From the NCBI GenBank assembly GCA_028554795.2, contig CM068827.1, forward strand, positions 73,632,744-73,696,743: a DNA stretch of 64,000 bases, in the 5' to 3' direction. Under the pieces are notes generated by a model. The model saw nothing but the letters and a program-made list of their open reading frames with translations. It was not told where the DNA came from and searched no databases. Each line of letters begins with the position of its first letter. The first letter of the stretch is position 1. Shown piece after piece: positions 1-12,161 of the stretch. The translations under genes and the position numbers were made by a program. Source of the stretch: Sinohyriopsis cumingii (taxonomy: Eukaryota; Mollusca; Bivalvia; Unionida; Unionidae).

Positions 1-185
1 GATACCGGGCATGTTACAGAGTTTTCTGGATTTGTCCAATAAAGAACTGTCCCTATTTAATCCGTGGAGAACCCCTCCACGACCTCTTATGCCTGTCATC
101 AAGTTGATACGACGTAAAGACAATCAGTGGCGACGCATTCCATTATTAATAAGACCTGAGGCAAACAATGGGAAGCAGTGTATAA

Positions 186-1300
186 GTGTTCCTGAACACC
201 CAAAGATGTCACCCACGAGAAGCCATCCCTCCTCTAGCCCCAAAGGAAAGAAAAAGGAAAGGACTTCCTCCTCGTTTAGTCAAACATGAGGACATATTGT
301 CCGTCCTGTCCAAAGCTTATCCGCCCATGCTAAAACAAATCATACAAACAGATTCAAAAGACGTCATCAACACCGTGTGCGAATGTTGTTTCAACGTTGT
401 GAAGGCACGATACGTTTGTCTAAAGACCAGAAAAAATGCTTAGCCAAACATCGTCAAACGCAAAGATGCTGGTACAAACGAGGAGGAATTTAGCCATTGT
501 TCTTAGAACCCTTGCTGAAAGGATTATTGGGAACAATGCTGGAATGACTCACGGGAGCAAGATAAAAAGGACCAAAAAGATAAAACGTACCTTTTGGGTC
601 AAAAAATCTCAGACGTGACCATTGAAATTCGATGGAAAGACGAACACTTGCTTTAGTGCCTTGCAAACGATGTATAGAGTACCATCGTTGGCAAGAACAA
701 AAGTGCCCGCATTTGCCTCCCAATCCTCATTTGACCAAGATGTCCCAGTTACAACACGAATGGCAGTCGTTGATGGATCGCAACGATTTGTCTAAAACAG
801 AAAAATAGCAAAAGTATCGTCAACTTTTATAACGACTGCAACTCTTTCATCAGAAAGTTTTAGACGAAACAGCATTGCCAACTCTGAAAGATGTTAAGTC
901 TCTGATAGAGTGTTCATCACCACCACCACCCAAGCAGTCAAGACAGACGCCGAGTCACGAATTTCCTGATGCAGAAGATGTACGAGAAGTCTTTCGAACA
1001 CAGACAGCAGCTCCCATTCCTTGTAAGATTGCAGCGTCCTTTTTGACCCCTTCCCCACTCCCCAACGAGAAGAACTTAAAGCTTAGATATAAAGGATGAT
1101 GTCCACTCCTCCAAGAAAAGATGTAAAAAAGAAAGAATCGACACAAGACGGTAACAAATGAAAAGAAGACCAGAGCGATTCCATTACCACCTCCACAACC
1201 GCCACTACCCTCGACTTCTACTCCTGTGGCACATCAGACACGTAAAGCCTTTTCCAAACCACCATCTCACCCCATCCAAAGGAGCATCAGACCAGAGCGG
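186..1300 (+). pseudogene. Decayed basic ORF upstream of a Maverick-type integrase
   Basis: Protein-like sequence runs through this stretch but changes frame several times and meets stops. Visible pieces are a 'KAYPPMLKQII...' segment followed by a Cys-containing helical part (ORF 186-443), a 'YKRGG' segment near 470 that is interrupted by a stop, an 'LQHEWQSLMDRNDLS' helical segment near 745-800 and a Pro/Ser-rich end before 1300. The order (basic helical part, KGG-like hydrophobic segment, acidic helical segment, then integrase) resembles an ORF I associate with Maverick/Polinton-type elements. That comparison is from memory and untested. No intact reading frame remains, so I call it a relic. 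It ends just upstream of the integrase relic and shares its orientation. Confidence 0.45.
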
Positions 1301-1315
1301 GTGACTTATTAAAAA

Positions 1316-2374
1316 ATGGAGAAAGTGTTAGCCAGTATTCACAACGATCCATCCCATCCTGCAGTTTACGGAGGAGTTCAGAAATTGTATCGTGCTGCCA
1401 AAACTCGACTGAAAAGTCTCCGTTTACCTCAACTGCAACGATGGTTACAAGAACAAGCCAGGTACACTTTACACAAACCCATTCGTCGTAAATTTTCCAG
1501 AAGTCGCACCCAAATGGAGGGCATCCATCATCAATGGAAAGCCGATTGAGCTGATGTCTCTCATTTGGTCATCTACAATCGTTTTGTGTCATCGACGTCA
1601 TTTCGCCTGGGTTGTGCCATTGACTTCCAAATCGAGCAGTTAATTAGTGACAGCCCTCAAACTGGTGATGAAACAAAGTGTTTGTCACCCTCTTCGGTAG
1701 CAAACCGACAAAGGCACCGAATTTTGAAACAAGCCTTCCAAAAAGATTTAAAGAAACGTGACATTCTTTTTTAACACAGAGAATCCCGAAATTAAAGCCA
1801 GCAACGTGGAACAATTTCAACACACTTTCAAAAAACGAATGCGGAATTATTTTACGCCTCAAGTACATCGACGTCTTATTGCACTTGGTTTAAGAGTACT
1901 ACCAATCTTATCACCGAAGCATCGGACGAGCCCCCACCCCACCCCACCCCCCACCCCCAAGAAGTGACTATTTTTGAGCACCTGTTTGGTACATCACCGA
2001 CGGTAACTGTTCCCAAGAAAAGTGGAGTGTTGGTAGCAGGAGATTGGGTGCGCATTAGCAAAAGCAAATGCACGATCGACAATAGTTACTTACCCATCTG
2101 GACCACCGAATTTTTTCGTGTCAGTGGACGAGTGCGTGGCCGTCATCCGGCCGTCTAAAATTGGAAGACATGAACAGGGACGTATAAAAAAGGAACGTTT
2201 TACTTGCCCGAGTTAAAATGCGAATAAAAAAAATCGACGAAGCGTTCTCGAATGAAGTACCAGTAAAGTGGGAAAACGCCGTGTCAAAGAAGTCAAAGTG
2301 CGATCGAATGGATATCATCCCAGTCCTGATTCTTGGATCGACGCTTCGCATGTCATAGACTATATAAAGAAGTG
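1316..2374 (+). pseudogene. Decayed Maverick/Polinton-type rve integrase with chromodomain-like C-terminus
   Basis: The N-terminal part reads 'GGVQKLYRAAK', then 'YTLHKPIRRKFSRSRTQMEG' and 'WKAD', the last being the first catalytic Asp region of an rve integrase. An in-frame TGA follows at about 1548. After a frameshift near 1770 come 'NTENPEIKAS' and a region matching the third catalytic-acid block, where the expected VERFNRT-like motif is degraded to 'VEQFQHT'. Further on are 'HLFGTSPTV' and 'GDWVRISKSK', then a chromodomain-like end 'NGYHPSPDSWID' before a TGA at about 2372. The DDE core, SH3-like and chromodomain-like segments are thus in order but spread over at least three frames. It is certainly inactive. 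Its sequence type differs clearly from the integrase at 48983, so the window holds two element lineages. Confidence 0.7.
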
Positions 2375-2760
2375 ACTATCACGCAGTCTTGAATATTCTT
2401 TAGAACATTTAGTGACTTATTTTGATCGTCACTCTTCTAGAAACGATGACAAAGTAGATCGATGGTTTTGTGACCATTATGGCTATCTCTTATCTTTATC
2501 TAGGAAACATAGTGTACACCAATGGCCAATGACTTCCATCAATTTAAGTCTAGCTTGACTTCACAACGTTGTCAACCTTGTAAATAATAACTTATTATTT
2601 GAAAAATGTTTGTTTTATTGATAATTGTTGGTTGTTAATTATTCGAATATAAATGTTGTGTTTTGAACATATTGTGTCTGTTTTCAATTTGTATCATGAT
2701 ACATGCTCTTTGACTTATCTCTATACCTCACCCTCAAATCAGACTATCATAGCGTTTCGA
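2375..2760 (+). other. Post-integrase stretch with a short open frame
   Basis: The integrase frame stays open for about 60 codons beyond its TGA (to about 2556), reading segments such as 'DRWFCDHYGYLLSLSR'. I do not recognise it. It may be integrase C-terminal extension or the relic of a small ORF. From 2580 the sequence is AT-rich with AATAAA-like motifs and nothing else I can support. Confidence 0.25.
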
Positions 2761-2799
2761 CTCTAAACATTGTAGGGATGTTTTCTATCGCGTCAGCGG

Positions 2800-3211
2800 A
2801 TGAACTATATAAAGCGAAGCAGTCTCCAGTCTGACCATCCATTGTTGACTCATGCTCCTATGAAGAAGCCTTCTAATTTAGCTAAATTAACCGTAGCCTA
2901 CGTGCATTTGCACCGTGTCAGGCAAAGCCTTATACCCAAACCTGAAGAGATAGAGAATGCTGAAAGTGGACGAAGGCTGGATAGGAGAGGTCTTCAGAGA
3001 GGAAATCAAGAAAGAGCAAGAAGAGTGGACAGAGAAGAACAGACTTCAAAAGCAGAGAGAATAGCAGCAACAGCAGGAACCAGCAGAGTATTTGTGGACT
3101 GTCGTGTTGACACAAAAGAGTTCACCTTCTCTTTCCGAAGAAGCAGACCGTATCCTGTGGGAAAGCCTATTGCCAGACTGGGACGCAATCATAGACGATA
3201 AAGGATTTCCA
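2800..3211 (+). pseudogene. Broken ORF of the left element, charged helical protein
   Basis: One frame (2800-3201) is open for 133 codons but reads as Arg-rich low-complexity sequence. The frame beginning with ATG near 2957 looks more protein-like: a charged helical part ('WIGEVFREEIKKEQEEW'), one TAG stop, then 'EADRILWESLLPDWDAI' and a stop at about 3211. I therefore read this as a small acidic helical protein interrupted by a nonsense codon and probably a frameshift. Function unknown. Its position after the integrase relic suggests it belonged to the same Maverick-type element. Confidence 0.35.
2806..2814 (+). promoter_or_regulatory. TATATAAAG box
   Basis: A TATATAAAG motif lies about 50 bases before an ATG at 2861, a normal Pol II spacing for a short leader. 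The same 9-mer at about 2361 lies inside the integrase C-terminal codons and is probably fortuitous there. Confidence 0.3.
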
Positions 3212-3450
3212 TAACATCCCGTCCACAAAAAACAGACTTTCTCGGACTACCTCAATACTCTAGAAAAGATATACTAATTAAATTGCTAATCGTATGTTAG
3301 TAAATTAAGATATAGAAGTGTGTATTTTAGCTCTTTCTTCCTTTGTTTTATGTCCAAAATAAATAGAAGCGTGTATATAAGCACTTCGTTTCCGTGGCTA
3401 TATAGACTATTTATTGTTGTTTGTATTTAGCGTTTGTAGGTAAAAAGTGA

Positions 3451-3885
3451 GTGTTTCTTTTAGGTCCGCGCGTTCCATGTTTGTTTTGGGTGATGGTATG
3501 GATCTTCAAAGTTTTGGTATATGGGGATGTTTCCCTTCACGTCGTGCTTGACGAATGTAAAGAGAGCGCTCGTAAGTCTGGCTACCAATCGTTGATTCGT
3601 GAATTACGAAGAATGAGTTCCAGAATCACAAAACTCTTGGAACTTCAGATGCACTTGGAGTATGCCTGGCGCCACTTGGACGAACTGGCTATGGCTGCCA
3701 TACAAGAAAGTGCGAGAACAGAAGAAGAGGAGGAGGAGAGGAAAAAGAAGAAAGAGAAGGAAGAAAGAATCCTGCCTCGTCTCATGATGAGACCTCTCTG
3801 TGAGGTCAAGCCTGAGGTGAGGACGCCTCCACCACTACAACAAGCACCACAACCAGCACCACAACCACATCAGCGTCAGCTATAG
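3451..3885 (+). CDS. Unrecognised ORF of the left element, helical core and Glu/Lys tail
   Basis: A 144-codon frame without an obvious good start; an ATG at 3493 is an alternative. The central part (about residues 30-85) is helix-like and Leu/Arg-rich, including 'LIRELRRMSSRITKLLELQM' and 'EYAWRHLDELAM'. An EEEE/KKK low-complexity stretch and a Pro/Gln tail follow. The pattern resembles small helical proteins in Maverick-type elements, but I cannot name it. It lies in the same orientation as the integrase relic, so it is probably a further ORF of that element, possibly still open by chance. Confidence 0.4.
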   Translation: MFLLGPRVPCLFWVMVWIFKVLVYGDVSLHVVLDECKESARKSGYQSLIRELRRMSSRITKLLELQMHLEYAWRHLDELAMAAIQESARTEEEEEERKKKKEKEERILPRLMMRPLCEVKPEVRTPPPLQQAPQPAPQPHQRQL

Positions 3886-4232
3886 CCACCAGTTCCAGTG
3901 CCAGAGATAAAGGGACCGCATCATTCCGACTGCAAAATGGAAGACAAAGGGAAGTCTTCACTATCCCACAAAAGTGAAGACTAGAATGATGAGGCCACTC
4001 AACCCGCCTTTGCTCTCCCATGAACAAATGTAAAAAGAGAGCAGGACTGGAGTAGAAGTTGCGTGTGTTGGGCCAGGCCTGGGAAATGGCAGCATTAACC
4101 AGGTGTATTTGAGGTTCCAAATAAACAGCTCTTCTCATTGCTAACCAAATCTCTAGAAAAGAGATTATTCAAGTTGACAATTTAAGTGTGGAATAGTGTG
4201 AATATAAACACTCGCTCCTTTACTGATTTGAT
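3886..4232. other. Non-coding stretch, nothing recognised
   Basis: No convincing ORF, RNA or repeat unit seen. It lies between the last helical ORF and the GT/GA microsatellite. Confidence 0.3.

Positions 4233-4294
<62 letters not shown>
4233..4294. repeat. (GT)n(GA)n compound microsatellite
   Basis: About 10 GT units pass directly into about 20 GA units. It generates long Ser/Leu/His/Thr reading frames on the minus strand that are not genes. Confidence 0.95.
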
Positions 4295-4296
<2 letters not shown>

Positions 4297-4297
4297 C

Positions 4298-4770
4298 GCA
4301 TACGTTTGTGTGGATAGTAGAGTGTGTGTTTCCATGAGTGCGCGTACGTTTGTGTCGATAGTAGATTTTGTGGTTTGTAAGCGTTCGCGTACGTTTGTGT
4401 GGATAGTAGATATTGTGGTGTTGTTCGGTCTTTTTTTTCTTCTTCCCGTGTGTGGATAGTATATTTTGGGGTTTGTTTTTTCCTCTTCCCTGTGTGGATA
4501 GTAGATTTTGGGGTTTGTGGATAGTATATCAGTTTTTCTTTCTTCTTCCCGTGTGTCGATAGTAGATATTGGGTTTGTTTCTTCTCCCTCTCGTGTGTGG
4601 ATAGTAGATATTGTGGCATTTTTACTTCTGCCCATGTGTGGATAGTAGATTTTGGGTTTGTGTGAGTTGGCATAACTTGTGTGGATAGTGGATATTGTCG
4701 TTTTTGATAGTATATTTGCCTTTCTTACCTTTCCATTCTGTGTGAAAAGTAGATAATATCTAAAGTGTGT
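4298..4770 (+). repeat. GTGTGGATAGTAGAT minisatellite
   Basis: The phrase GTGTGGATAGTAGATATTGTGG recurs with variation about ten times, separated by T/C-rich spacers such as TTTTCTTCTTCCCGT. The unit is imprecise (about 35-60 bases). It follows directly on the GT/GA microsatellite. Confidence 0.85.
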
Positions 4771-4873
4771 GTTTGTATGAGTTGGCGTAAAGGATGTTTT
4801 CCTTCACGTCCGTGTTGACAAATTTACAGTCAGGCGTCCGTCATTCGCGCAATTTAACATTGAATAAACCAAG

Positions 4874-5074
4874 ATGGCAAGTAACCACAATGAGAAAATG
4901 AAGAAGTTGCAAGACGTTGTGAATAATTTGGGCATGCTAGAAAGAAAGATGGTCAAACGTGATGACGATTTTTACTTTTATAGTCCCCATCGGGTCAAGA
5001 TGAGAAAGTCAAAGGACATGTTAAAGGAGATGATAAAAGAAAAAAGGAGAACAAGGAGGATGAAGATGATATAA
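4874..5074 (+). CDS. Short Lys-rich ORF of unknown function
   Basis: A 66-codon frame starting at a reasonable ATG ('MASNHNEKMKKLQDVVNNLG...'). It is predicted helical and strongly basic towards the end, where two stops terminate it. The downstream purine-rich DNA (5000-5270) continues as Glu/Lys/Arg-rich open sequence in other frames, suggesting a longer Lys/Glu-rich coiled-coil protein broken by frameshift, or simple purine-rich DNA. It may be the last gene of the left element. Confidence 0.3.
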   Translation: MASNHNEKMKKLQDVVNNLGMLERKMVKRDDDFYFYSPHRVKMRKSKDMLKEMIKEKRRTRRMKMI

Positions 5075-5289
5075 TAAGAATGAGGGCATGGAATGAAAAT
5101 ATAGAAAAGGATAGGGGAATGAGAAGAGGAAGAAAGAGCAAGAGGAGAAGGAACAACAGGAGGAGGAGAAAGAGGAGAAGAAAAACATAAGACAAAAGCA
5201 ATAACGAAACTCAAAATATGGTTGAAGAAAAGAAGAAGTTAGAAGAACAAGAAGAAGAAGAAACCCAAAAGCCCTTTTCAGGGCCACTC

Positions 5290-7807
5290 ATTTGCCTCGA
5301 AAAGATTTGCTTACTTGCCTATAAAACATTTTAGTCGGTAGTATAGTTGTTTGTGTGATATATTAATGTTCATCCTTTTATGTCTGTATGTTGTATGTGT
5401 TATATATGGCTATGTCTATGTCTATATCCCGTCAGTCCCGCCCCTGCCAACCGCTATTTTATTGGTATAGTTTATGAACTAGCTGAACTTACCCGCCACC
5501 CGCTGAACTAGCTGAACTTATCCGACACCCCCTGTCACTGTTTGCTGTTTGGCCCGATTGAGGTAAGCCCCTTGCAACATTGTTACCAAACTTCAGTACC
5601 ATGACGTCACCTCACCTGTTCCATTAATACTGTCCCTATACAACAACCCCACTTTCTCTTGTCCGTACACAGTCCCAATATCTTCCATATTAAACTCCCA
5701 TTGTCCATATATCGTCCAAGGGTGATCTGAAAATTCTTGTCAGTAGATCGTCGGGGGGGGGGGAGGAGGCTAGTAATGTATTTTCACCATTGTCCGTATA
5801 TCGTCCTATTACACTTCTTACAGTTCTAGTTCCGTTTTGGTCATTAACTTTGAATTAGGTCTCTTGATTTAAATGGAAGTCTTAGAGTTTTTGGGGATAC
5901 AATGTATTTTTTATCATAACTGCATTTGATTGTAGTGATGAAGTGTCTTTGGCTCAATATTAAATTTCCACATAATTCCAAAGAAAGATCACAATATTAA
6001 TTTTGGTATTGCTCACATACCGATCCGCAAGGTTATACGCCCATAGTAACATACCCCAAATGTTAATCCTATGGGCGTTTCCAACATTAAATGCCCCTTT
6101 CCTCCATTACCAATCCAATGCACGATGGCCAAAAAGCAGATTTTACCATTCTCATATAGACGTACACATCCCCCGCATGCACAAAACTCCACACCTCCTC
6201 AAACAAAATTATCTATATATTAAATTTTATGATTTTTATAACATTTACCTTAAGGAGCATATATGTCTATTAGGAGATCAATGCGCCATAGATGACAAGC
6301 ACATTCCATTTGCAAGAATATACCAGCAAACAATGTTTTTAATTATAAGAACGTCGGACAAAAATACCAGTAAGCGAGTTTTTCCAAGTTCTAGAAGTAG
6401 AGAACATGAAATGGGGAAAACCATATGTAAACATTCTATTATATTCAAGGCTGCCAAGAACACTAATTCAAATTGAGCTGAGTGTATATCAGGTTGTACT
6501 GTTCCCTATACAGTGTAATTGAAATTATAAATATGCAAAACATATTCGGGTTCTTATTCATAATATGTCTGGATAAGATTTAATTTGAGTATTAAGGACT
6601 TAATAACAAAACGATATCGATATAGAAGCAGAATTAATATTGTTACACACACAGGGGTATTTACTTGACCGAGCGGTTTTCAAACCCAGGCGCGATTCGC
6701 ACTAGAAGTCATAAGTTTACCCCAACTTTCCAAAGACTTCCATACAACTTCAGTTGTAAATTAGAAAGCCCGACGTGACCATTCTATACCTAAATTTTAC
6801 TCTATTTAATGCAAGACCACAGATAAAACAACCTGCCAAATATCTATCAACCGCACATCTGCATAGTTTTTCTTCATCATGTTTCCGTACCGCCAACCGT
6901 TCACGCCTTAGAAAATATACGAGTATCCCCAAACAATTAGAACTATTTTAACTCCGCCACCTTAGGCCAGTCAATGTATGCTTTACATGCACATTTCGCC
7001 AATATAACTGCACCACATTTGCACCCATAGCGACATGAACGGTATCTGCCAAGTCCCTTCTTATTTATTCCCTTGTGAAATTTACAGGTTTCCTACCGTA
7101 AATATTGCCACTGCAGTCACACCACCAATGTACACCACTAGATTTTAATATGGACTATCTTACGACAGCGACATTCATTCGGTTTTGGCCTGAATTCACT
7201 ACTAGTGAACCATGGCATCATGGAAACTCACTAACACTTCACTCCGTGACGTTTACTCCTAATAGTATTATTTCGAGCTAGGAATATTTTCATTTCGCCG
7301 AATTCCAATAATCACACAAGTAATCACGCAAATCTGAGAATTCCTTAAAACGGGGCGCCATAACCAAATGCGCATACTCAATATTTATTACAATATCAAC
7401 CATTAAAAGTTATATCTCATTTAGCAAGGTTTGAGAGTAGATGAATTTGAAAAAGGATTCTACAGATTATTTTATTTAAAGAACAATACTATATGAAAAT
7501 ATTATCGGTTTACACATCAGGACGTTACGAAAATTGGTATAAATCAAAACGATAATACTTTCACATACACAGTTGATTATTTCGAGAAACACGACGGAGT
7601 AAACATAGAGCCAAGTTGTTTGAGAAGGGACATTTCTCCGTAAAAATGTATCAATATCTTTGAAAGGTTTCAAGACACTAAATAGTCAACAATAAAGTAA
7701 CTTCACTTAAAACCTCATAGAATAAGAAAGCGTCGTTGTTGATTTGCCACTGTTTTGAAAATGACAACATACATACCAAATTCAATTCTATTTGTGATCT
7801 TCATCAC
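5290..7807. other. Intergenic DNA, short local repeats only
   Basis: Near 5470-5530 the phrase GCTGAACTAGCTGAACTTA and near 5640-5810 the phrase TGTCCGTATATCGTCC recur a few times. A G-run lies at about 5753-5763. The 157-codon frame at 6003-6476 has no domain or codon pattern I trust. Nothing else seen. Confidence 0.4.
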
Positions 7808-7872
7808 TGTTTTGGTAGTTAGTATTCACCGAAGAAAGTTGATCAAGACTACAATAACCTCAGACAGCTCGT
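7808..7872 (+). repeat. 65-bp inverted repeat, left arm
   Basis: This segment is the reverse complement of 12097-12161 with only two mismatches by eye. The two arms enclose 4.2 kb containing the duplicated foldback repeat. No matching TSD was found directly outside the arms. Confidence 0.8.
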
Positions 7873-8830
7873 GAAAAAAAATACCTCATGTCGTGTGATA
7901 TTTTTTAACTTTTTTGATCTCTTTGTTTAAATAAGTAAAAGCATGTTCTAGCATCTCATTTGCGTGCACCTTGACAAGCTCGTGATTAGTTTATAAACAA
8001 GAAGGGTTCTAATTCCTCACATATGTTTTCTAATGATTTAGTCTGTAATTAAGAGGCAAATCATATGTGTTATAACGCAGTCAATGTTAAGCTTTGCGAA
8101 AGTGAAAGTGAGCAGAGCAGAACAAAGACATCAAGTTCCGAATAAAAGTCTTAGCATCCTGCATAATGGAAATTAAAATTCAACAAAGTTACACTAATTC
8201 CAGCATTCTAGACAGATTATGAAAATACGATCGAATAGATTTTATGCTTCATGTTGATGCAAAATGCAAAATGTATCTTCCACCAATTTGTAACTGTATA
8301 CAATATACAACATCGACTTTGTAACTTTAAATAATTTTTTTTCTTTTTTAATAACATGTGAAACGTGTGGATACTAAATTATAAATAAAAGTGCACATCT
8401 TGTTCTGTGTAGAGGCCATCAAATTTTCAGATCAAAACCAATCATTCCTGACTATCGTTGCCATTGTTTAGACTGTACAGGTATATGCACATGATGAGGA
8501 CAGCCACTCTTTCCAAGATACAAATTCAGTTTGAATTATTGTGCATTTAATACAAGTAGATCTTTGTAGATACTTTCAACCAACAGTAGTTTATTTACAG
8601 AAACAAAAAGGAAAAGGAACATAATATCTACCAGTCGGTGAACATTTAAACGAGAACAGAGAGATGTTATCATGCAAGTGTTTCTAGTACGTATATGTTA
8701 CAAACAGGTTTACCTGTTCCTCTATCCAAATTATGATTGGTATTGATGAATGAATATAGCGGGCGCATCAGAACGCAATAGACAATAGAGATAGAACTCT
8801 TCCTGACAAGACAATGAAGCAAATTGATAA
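7873..8830. other. Non-coding stretch
   Basis: AT-rich, no ORF, tRNA or tandem repeat recognised. Confidence 0.3.
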
Positions 8831-9730
8831 TTTATTATATGCTCATTTTTTTCTCCGTTAACTTTCCATTGTCAGTCTTGATCAGTATTTTATGATATGG
8901 ACTCACGCTCCTTTCATACTGCACTCACGTGCACGATGCGTGTACCCAGTAGTGTATTATGAACTACTCTTTTGTAAACAAATCATGTAAACTCGTAGTA
9001 GACGCTTTACGTTTTGGCTGATTACATTTGTTTCTGAATAAACTAAAGCAGATGTTTCATAGATTGCCACATACCAGCTGGTTTGCCACATTCCGTGTTA
9101 ACTTTTTTGATACAACGTTTCGGATTTAGGCTTGCGATAGACACCAGACAGGTCATAAAATTGCTGGGCCCCTACAAATAACATGCAAGTGACGAGGCAT
9201 AAACTGTACTTCATGTAGAATTGACACAGATAAATCCAGTCATTATCACGAAATATTGTAGAATTTACAAAGATACCAATATCTATTCGTTCTAGAATAA
9301 ATAGAAAAATTGTTGCAATGCGCATTCATTCACAATATGAATCCAAATTTCAACATTAAGTAGACCAAAACGTCATTTTCTCTCGAAAGTGATGTCAACC
9401 TTGCGAGTTATGTTCAAATTTATCTCGGCGGAGTTATGTGTGCATTAATAATGTTGTTGTTGTATACTGATGAATCTGCGGTTGTGTATTTAGTTTGGAA
9501 AACGTCATACATTCAGTTACTTTGTTTCTTGTAGTGTATTTTTTCTTTATATAATTAAGCCTTATGTAGAATAAGAAAATGAGCACATATGATAAGGAGG
9601 TTACTGCATTTGTATTGGAAAGTTAGAACTCATTATATAGAATGAATATACTGCACGACCTTGGGAGTGCAGCATATCCATCCGACAAAACGAGTTCATA
9701 TTTTCCTATAAAAATGCAGTAACGTATAAT
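8831..9730 (+). repeat. Dispersed repeat, copy 1
   Basis: This roughly 0.9-kb unit recurs at 10744-11975 (direct) and 18238-18995 (inverted). Shared blocks include TTATTATATGCTCATTTTTT near the start, CTCGTAGTAGACGCTTTA, TTGATACAACGTTTCGGATT and a terminal foldback module. A minus-strand frame encoding a hydrophobic segment with WIYLCQFYMKY occurs in copies 1 and 2. No transposase seen. Confidence 0.65.
9600..9723. repeat. Foldback (hairpin) module, copy 1
   Basis: Begins GTTACTGCATTTGTAT and ends with the imperfect reverse complement ATGCAGTAAC, the two halves pairing across a short GC-containing centre. About 124 bp long. MITE-like in structure, with related modules at 11843-11966 and 18238-18359. 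Confidence 0.7.
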
Positions 9731-10743
9731 TACACCTGTTCTCCAACTTTCTTTAGGAGAGTAACGTATCGTGTATACATGACTGGATGATGGTAATAAC
9801 TATCAGTAAAACAATATTGTTCTGAATGGGTACAACACAGCAGGTATAAATTCAGTCTGAATGCGACTATTATAAAAGAATAATGCACAAAGTTATAATC
9901 ATATAAATGAAAAGGGAACGTTTATCTCTTTATTTTTCTAGTTTGTTTTTCAAACTGCACATAAATCAAATTAAAGGTCCAAAATCGTAAAATAATCTGA
10001 ATATCATATATCTACAAATAAATCGGAAAAGTGGTGTATTTTGTCTTGAGCACATCTATACACTCTTGAAATTACACATTTGAAAATCAGACAGAGCATA
10101 CTGACCAGTGTATAAGACATTGGACTCATAGCCAGAGGGTGAGACTTCTATTACGAATGCTGGATTAGTATGTTTGTCTACTGTGATGTGTTTTGACAAG
10201 GTGTTAACTCTGCTTGCTATGGCATTAGACAACCTTTAAAACATAGTGAAACACCGCTTGCAAATGCTGGTAAAATGGTGAAGAAAATACAGTCTTGCAA
10301 TGTAAAGTGTCGTGCAACATCCAACCTTGCCAGTTGCCTGACTGATGAAAATATTGCACGTGTATCCTTTGCACTGTTCAAGTAAGGGTCGGCGGTGTTA
10401 CAAAACTACGGGCTTCATTTACGCCGTTACCAGCATGATGCATATTAAATATGGATACTTAAAACAGTTATTAAATATTTACCATTTATTGGAGGAGGGG
10501 TGCGTTAACCAATTCACTGGTATATACATAAAGGCATACAAAGAAACTGGCAACCGAAGTGTACATAACAAGAGCAAATATAATCAGCAGCCGATCAACA
10601 TGGCATTTATAATAACTTTTACTGAAAATATATGCAAAGAAGCGTAACTTATATAATTGCCAGCTAGATTCCATTCCAATCCAAATACTTACACTGTAGC
10701 TAATGTATTCAACAACTAATAAGACATATTTTCAGAAACATTC

Positions 10744-11975
10744 TTATTATATGCTCATTTTTTTCGCCGTTTACTTTACATTGTCAGAATCCTGCAGTAT
10801 TTTACGATATTGCACACGAGCTCAATTTCATATTGAACTCACGTGTGCCCAATAGTGTATCAGGAACTACTTTGTTAACAATCATGTACACTCTCGTAGT
10901 AGACGCTTTATGTTTTGGTTGATTAAATTTGTTTCTGAATAAACTAAACGAAATGTTTCTTGTACTGCCACATACCGGCTGCCTTATCACATTCCGCGTT
11001 AACTTTTTTGATACAACGTTTCGGATTTAGGCTAGCTATAGACACCAGACAGGGTCCTTACAAGTAACATGCAAGTGACAAAGTATAAATTGTCTTCTTT
11101 AGCTGGTAATAAGAATGGCAAAAAATATACTTACAATATTGCATCCTGAATTTCCTATTTAAAAAAATGTTGTTTCTTAGTTCTGCGAATCTTAATTACA
11201 GGAGCCGTGTCTTGGGTTCTCAAGCATGATTACACATTACGAAATTGTACTGTAATTTCGACTATATTCCAAGTGCAATTACGTCCTCCTTACTGCACTA
11301 AAAATGAAATAAACATTAAATTTCATAGCATCTTTTTGATAATTGCAATTGAAAGACTTCCACATTTGTTCCACATTAAGATTTCAAACATTCAATGACA
11401 GAACAGAAACACAGATGTCAACACCCTTCTCTCTCGCTCCTTCAATCCGATGTATTTCATGTAGAATTGGCACAGATATATCCAGACAATAATCACGAAA
11501 TTTTGTAGAATAGACAAAAATACCAAGCTCTGTTCATTCAAGATCAAATGGAAAAGTTGTTGCAATACGCATTCATTCACAATATGACTTCAAATTTAAA
11601 CCTTAAGTAGACCAAAACGTCATTTTCTTTCAAAAGTTATGTCTAACGCGCGACCAAGTTCAAATTTATCTGGGCGGAATTATGTGCACATTAATAATGT
11701 TGGTTTTGTGTAATGATGAATCTGCGGTTATGTATTTAGTTTGGAATACGACATGCATTCATTTACTTTGTTTCTTGTAATGTAGTTTTGTTAATATAAT
11801 TAAGCCTTAGGTAGAATAAGAAAATTAACATATAATAAAAACGTTACTGCATTTGTATGGGAAAGTATGAAACTCGTTTTGTCTGAAGGATAATCTGCAC
11901 TTCCAAGGTCGTGCAGTATTTCCATCCGACAAAATCGTTTACAATTTTCCATGCAAATGCAGTAACCTATAAATA
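10744..11975 (+). repeat. Dispersed repeat, copy 2
   Basis: Direct copy of 8831-9730 carrying an additional block around 11095-11340 (including TTAATTACAGGAGCCGTGTC) that is absent from copy 1 but present inverted in copy 3. Confidence 0.65.
11843..11966. repeat. Foldback (hairpin) module, copy 2
   Basis: Best-preserved hairpin of the three: GTTACTGCATTTGTATGG at the left and GCAAATGCAGTAAC at the right. The arms pair over about 50 bases with a few mismatches. Confidence 0.75.
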
Positions 11976-12096
11976 TTTGCTGGATGTTTGTACATAATAA
12001 TAATAATACATAAATCAGACATTTACAGTTTCTACAAAGAAACTTGCATTTAGGCTTGAAAATACCTGAACTGAAACGTCATACAATGACCTGGAT

Positions 12097-12161
12097 ACGA
12101 GCTGTCTGAGGTTATTGTAGTCTTGATCAACTTTCTTCGGTGAGCACTAACTACCAAAACA
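12097..12161 (-). repeat. 65-bp inverted repeat, right arm
   Basis: Partner of 7808-7872, about 63 of 65 bases identical in inverted orientation. Confidence 0.8.

Noticed and set aside
4165-4673. Long minus-strand frames (156 and 163 codons) over 4.2-4.7 kb
   Set aside because: They are produced by the GT/GA microsatellite and the adjoining minisatellite; composition is purely repetitive.
6003-6476. 157-codon plus-strand frame
   Set aside because: No recognisable domain, no sensible start or splice context, and composition like the surrounding AT-rich DNA.
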